DNA of 7,823 nucleotides from an uncultured Selenomonadales bacterium (GTDB taxonomy: Bacteria; Bacillota_C; Negativicutes; Selenomonadales; Selenomonadaceae). The stretch covers positions 1 to 7,823 of the forward strand of contig CAMJNB010000049.1 of assembly GCA_946407175.1 (NCBI GenBank), written 5' to 3'. Both the position numbers and the translations under genes were made by a program. Of this stretch, positions 5,633 through 7,823 are shown one piece after another. The first letter of the stretch is position 1. Every line of letters begins with the position of its first letter. The notes below the pieces were generated by a model that worked only from the letters and a program-made list of their open reading frames with translations, was not told where the DNA came from and did not search any database.

Positions 5633-7690
5633 GCAGAAAAAACTTTACTTCTTGAAATCGGCACGGAAGAAATCCCCGCGCATGTCATGCCGCCGATTTT
5701 GAATCAGTTAAAAAATTTGGCAGAAAAAAATTTACACGACGCCAGAATTAATTGCACCGACGTCACTACACTCGGAACGCCGCGCAGATTGGCTTTGCTT
5801 GTTAAAGGCGTTGCGGAAAGTCAAGCCGACGTTGAAGAAGAAAAACGCGGACCTTCGGTTAAAATTGCCTTCGACGCGGAGGGTAAACCTTCAAAGGCGG
5901 CGATAGGTTTTGCACGCGGTCAAAAGGTCAACGCGGAAGATTTGGTGACACGTGACGGCTACGTTTACGCCGTAATTCATCAGCACGGTAAACCTACTGC
6001 AGAAATTTTACAGACGCTCCTGCCGAAAATTATTTGTGACTTAAGCTTTCCAAATAACATGCACTGGGGAAATCTCGACTTCAAATTTATTCGCCCGATT
6101 CGCTGGATTGTCGCACTTCTCGGCGCGGAGGTAATTCCCTTTGAAGTTGCCAACGTTACAAGCGGCAACACGTCACGCGGTCACAGAGTTTTAAGCAACG
6201 GCGAATTTAAAATTGATACGGCGGACAGCTACGTTGACGCTTGTGAAAAGAATTTTGTCATTGTCGACCAAAATAAACGCCGTGACATGATAACCGCGCA
6301 GATTGAACACGTTGCAAAGGAACGCGGCGGCATTGCGGAAATTACAGACGACCTTTTGGAAGAAGTGCTGTACCTTGTCGAGTATCCTACCGCGCTGTCC
6401 GGCAACTTTGAAACGAAGTACTTAACCCTGCCGCCTGAAGCCGTAATAACGCCTATGCGCGACCATCAGCGCTATTTCCCCGTAAAAGATTCAGCCGGTA
6501 AACTTATGCCGATTTTCATAACCGTACGCAACGGCGGCAAAGATTATCTTGACATTGTGCAACACGGCAATGAAAGAGTTTTAAAAGCACGCCTTGAAGA
6601 CGCGCAATTCTTCTTTAACGAGGACAGAAAGAAGACTCTTGAACAGCACAGAGACAAGCTGAAAACCGTAGTCTTTCAAGAGTCATTGGGTTCAATGTAC
6701 CAAAAGACCGAGCGCCTTATTAAACTTTGCGAAAAAATTTCTGACATGCTGGGCGAAAAAATTTCAGCGGACGACAGAAAAAATACCCTGCGTGCGGCGG
6801 AACTTTCAAAGGCGGATTTAGTCACCGGCATGGTAACCGAGTTCACCGAGTTGCAGGGCGTAATGGGCAGAGAGTACGCGAAACTTGACGGCGAAAATGA
6901 CGAAGTTGCGACGGCGATTGATGAACATTATATGCCGCGTTTTGCAGGTGACGCGCAACCCAAAACTACGGCGGGAAAAATTTTAAGTCTAGCAGATAAA
7001 ATTGATAACATCGTAGCGACATTCAGCAGAGGTTTGGTTCCTACCGGTTCACAAGACCCCTTCGCCCTGCGCCGTCAAGCATTGGGCATTGTAAACCTTT
7101 TGACAGAGGCGGACTGGTTCATTTCATTGAGTGAAGTTGTCGAAACGGCAATGGAGCTTTTAAAAGTTACGGACGCGGTAGGACGTGAAAAGATTCAAAA
7201 AGATTTTGCGGAATTTATGAAACTGCGCGTGAAAAATTACCTTGATACGACGCGCTACGACGTCGTAGACGCGGTTATAGGCGACGTGGACGATATTTGT
7301 GCCGTGACACTGAAAGCGGCGGCTGTAGAGCAGTTTTTGAAGGTTCCTGACGCCGTTAAAAATATTCAATCCTTTGTACGTGTTGCCAACATTGCACGTA
7401 AAACCGATTCGGCGAAAATTAACACCGAGCTTATGACACTTGACGCGGAGCAGGTTTTGTATCGCGCGTACGAGGCGGTTAAAGTCGGTGCAGATGAACT
7501 GATTGCGAAGAAAGATTTTATCGGTGCGTTGGACATTTTGAAAAAACTTTCGGCGCCGATTGACGGCTACTTTGATTCGGTTATGGTAATGGATGAAAAT
7601 TTGGACGTACGTGCGAACAGGCTGGCGTTGTTGAAGGCGGTTGACAATTTGCTTTCAAAAATTGCTGACTTCAAAGCGATAGTGGGTTAG
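5630..7690 (+). CDS. glyS: Glycine--tRNA ligase beta subunit
   Basis: The beta subunit of alpha2beta2 glycyl-tRNA synthetase, needed for tRNA-Gly recognition and full activity with GlyQ. At 686 residues it is full length (E. coli GlyS is 689). Family signatures in order are LLLEIGTEEIP (6-16), LGTPRRLALL (48-57), MRDHQRYFPV (276-285), NERVLKARLEDAQFFFNED (314-332), LQGVMGREYA (408-417), HYMPRFAGD (433-441) and the strongly conserved run LADKIDNIVATFSRGLVPTG then SQDPFALRRQA (454-484), within the HD-like region. The C-terminal part, with NRLALLKAV (663-671), corresponds to the DALR-type anticodon-binding domain. The start is fixed by the GGAGGTG site and the TAATG overlap with glyQ. No terminator follows; the stop is met directly by an 8-base tandem repeat, so transcription may continue into the next gene. 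Confidence 0.98.
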   Translation: MAEKTLLLEIGTEEIPAHVMPPILNQLKNLAEKNLHDARINCTDVTTLGTPRRLALLVKGVAESQADVEEEKRGPSVKIAFDAEGKPSKAAIGFARGQKVNAEDLVTRDGYVYAVIHQHGKPTAEILQTLLPKIICDLSFPNNMHWGNLDFKFIRPIRWIVALLGAEVIPFEVANVTSGNTSRGHRVLSNGEFKIDTADSYVDACEKNFVIVDQNKRRDMITAQIEHVAKERGGIAEITDDLLEEVLYLVEYPTALSGNFETKYLTLPPEAVITPMRDHQRYFPVKDSAGKLMPIFITVRNGGKDYLDIVQHGNERVLKARLEDAQFFFNEDRKKTLEQHRDKLKTVVFQESLGSMYQKTERLIKLCEKISDMLGEKISADDRKNTLRAAELSKADLVTGMVTEFTELQGVMGREYAKLDGENDEVATAIDEHYMPRFAGDAQPKTTAGKILSLADKIDNIVATFSRGLVPTGSQDPFALRRQALGIVNLLTEADWFISLSEVVETAMELLKVTDAVGREKIQKDFAEFMKLRVKNYLDTTRYDVVDAVIGDVDDICAVTLKAAAVEQFLKVPDAVKNIQSFVRVANIARKTDSAKINTELMTLDAEQVLYRAYEAVKVGADELIAKKDFIGALDILKKLSAPIDGYFDSVMVMDENLDVRANRLALLKAVDNLLSKIADFKAIVG

Positions 7691-7730
7691 ATCGATGGAT
7701 CGATGGATCGATGGATCGATGGATCGATAG
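7691..7730 (+). repeat. Octanucleotide tandem repeat ATCGATGG x5
   Basis: Four perfect copies of ATCGATGG (7691-7698, 7699-7706, 7707-7714, 7715-7722) and a fifth with one change, ATCGATAG (7723-7730), start at the base after the glyS stop. Each unit carries the palindrome ATCGAT and, across the joints, a GATC site (7690, 7698, 7706, 7714, 7722). The array occupies 40 of the 58 spacer bases before the next ATG. Confidence 0.95.
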
Positions 7731-7748
7731 TAGAATGGCGGTGATTTA

Positions 7749-7823
7749 ATGTTTAGAGAAATGCGCCGCGCCAAATGCGAGCTTGAACGCGACACGGCGG
7801 AAAAAATTCTGCGCGAAGGCTTG
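7749..7823 (+). CDS. Probable pyridoxamine 5'-phosphate oxidase-family protein, 3'-partial
   Basis: Only 25 codons are visible, beginning MFREMRRAKCELERDTAEKI and continuing to the window edge. This opening (MFR-MRR, a charged helix, then an ILREG-type turn) is what I know from small FMN-binding proteins of the pyridoxamine 5'-phosphate oxidase-like, NimA-type group, which usually run about 150-160 residues. The flavin-binding core lies beyond the edge, so the assignment rests on the N-terminus alone. The ATG is preceded by a weak GGCGGTGA (7737-7744), 4 bases away. The gene follows glyS after 58 bases of mostly tandem repeat, with no terminator or good promoter visible between, so it may be read through from glyQS. 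Confidence 0.6.
   Translation, partial: MFREMRRAKCELERDTAEKILREGL

Noticed and set aside
7641..7669. TTGACA in the end of glyS as a promoter for the next gene
   Set aside because: No -10-like hexamer lies 16-19 bases downstream.
7691..7730. CRISPR array
   Set aside because: The units are 8 bases and contiguous, with no unique spacers.
7735..7749. Four-codon upstream frame (ATG GCG GTG ATT TAA) overlapping the next ATG as TAATG
   Set aside because: Too short to support, and it has no ribosome binding site; a leader peptide cannot be argued from this alone.

Overview
The window looks like chromosomal housekeeping DNA from a bacterium of the Bacillota. A class III fructose-1,6-bisphosphatase, a methionine gamma-lyase family ('aluminum resistance') protein and a two-gene glycyl-tRNA synthetase (glyQ, glyS) together fit that phylum. 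Moderate GC content and frequent GCG/GAC codons make Negativicutes (Selenomonas-like) my best guess, but that is inference and not shown by any single marker. Every gene I can support lies on the + strand. I saw no transposase, phage gene, tRNA, rRNA or CRISPR array.

Layout: (1) the 3' four-fifths of fbp (to 1633); (2) a PLP-dependent methionine gamma-lyase family gene (1674-2909); (3) a TrkH/KtrB-type potassium channel subunit gene (2954-4483). These three are closely spaced and could share a transcript. (4) A 259-base non-coding gap (4484-4742) holds a perfect 13-bp palindromic hairpin with an extra copy of its left arm, a 106-base structure closed by a 12-bp GC-rich inverted repeat and followed by a T run (a likely terminator), a 15-base direct repeat, and a strong extended -10 promoter. 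(5) glyQ (4743-5630) and glyS (5630-7690) overlap by one base and are translationally coupled; they encode the alpha and beta subunits of the alpha2beta2 glycyl-tRNA synthetase. (6) The first 25 codons of a probable pyridoxamine 5'-phosphate oxidase-family (NimA-like) flavoprotein run off the right edge (7749 onward).

The genes do not form a single pathway: they cover gluconeogenesis, PLP-dependent sulfur amino-acid-type chemistry, potassium uptake and translation. The most unusual feature is in the spacers. Each of the three short spacers is filled almost completely by short tandem repeats of 7 or 8 bases: AATTAAG x3 plus AGCTACN x5 after fbp; mixed AACTACT/AGCAACT/AGCGATCT before trkH; ATCGATGG x5 after glyS. 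The first array supplies the last codons and stop of fbp. The arrays before the second and third genes sit where a Shine-Dalgarno sequence should be, and none is visible there, whereas glyQ and glyS have textbook ones. This spacer-filling repeat behaviour is the observation most worth following up.
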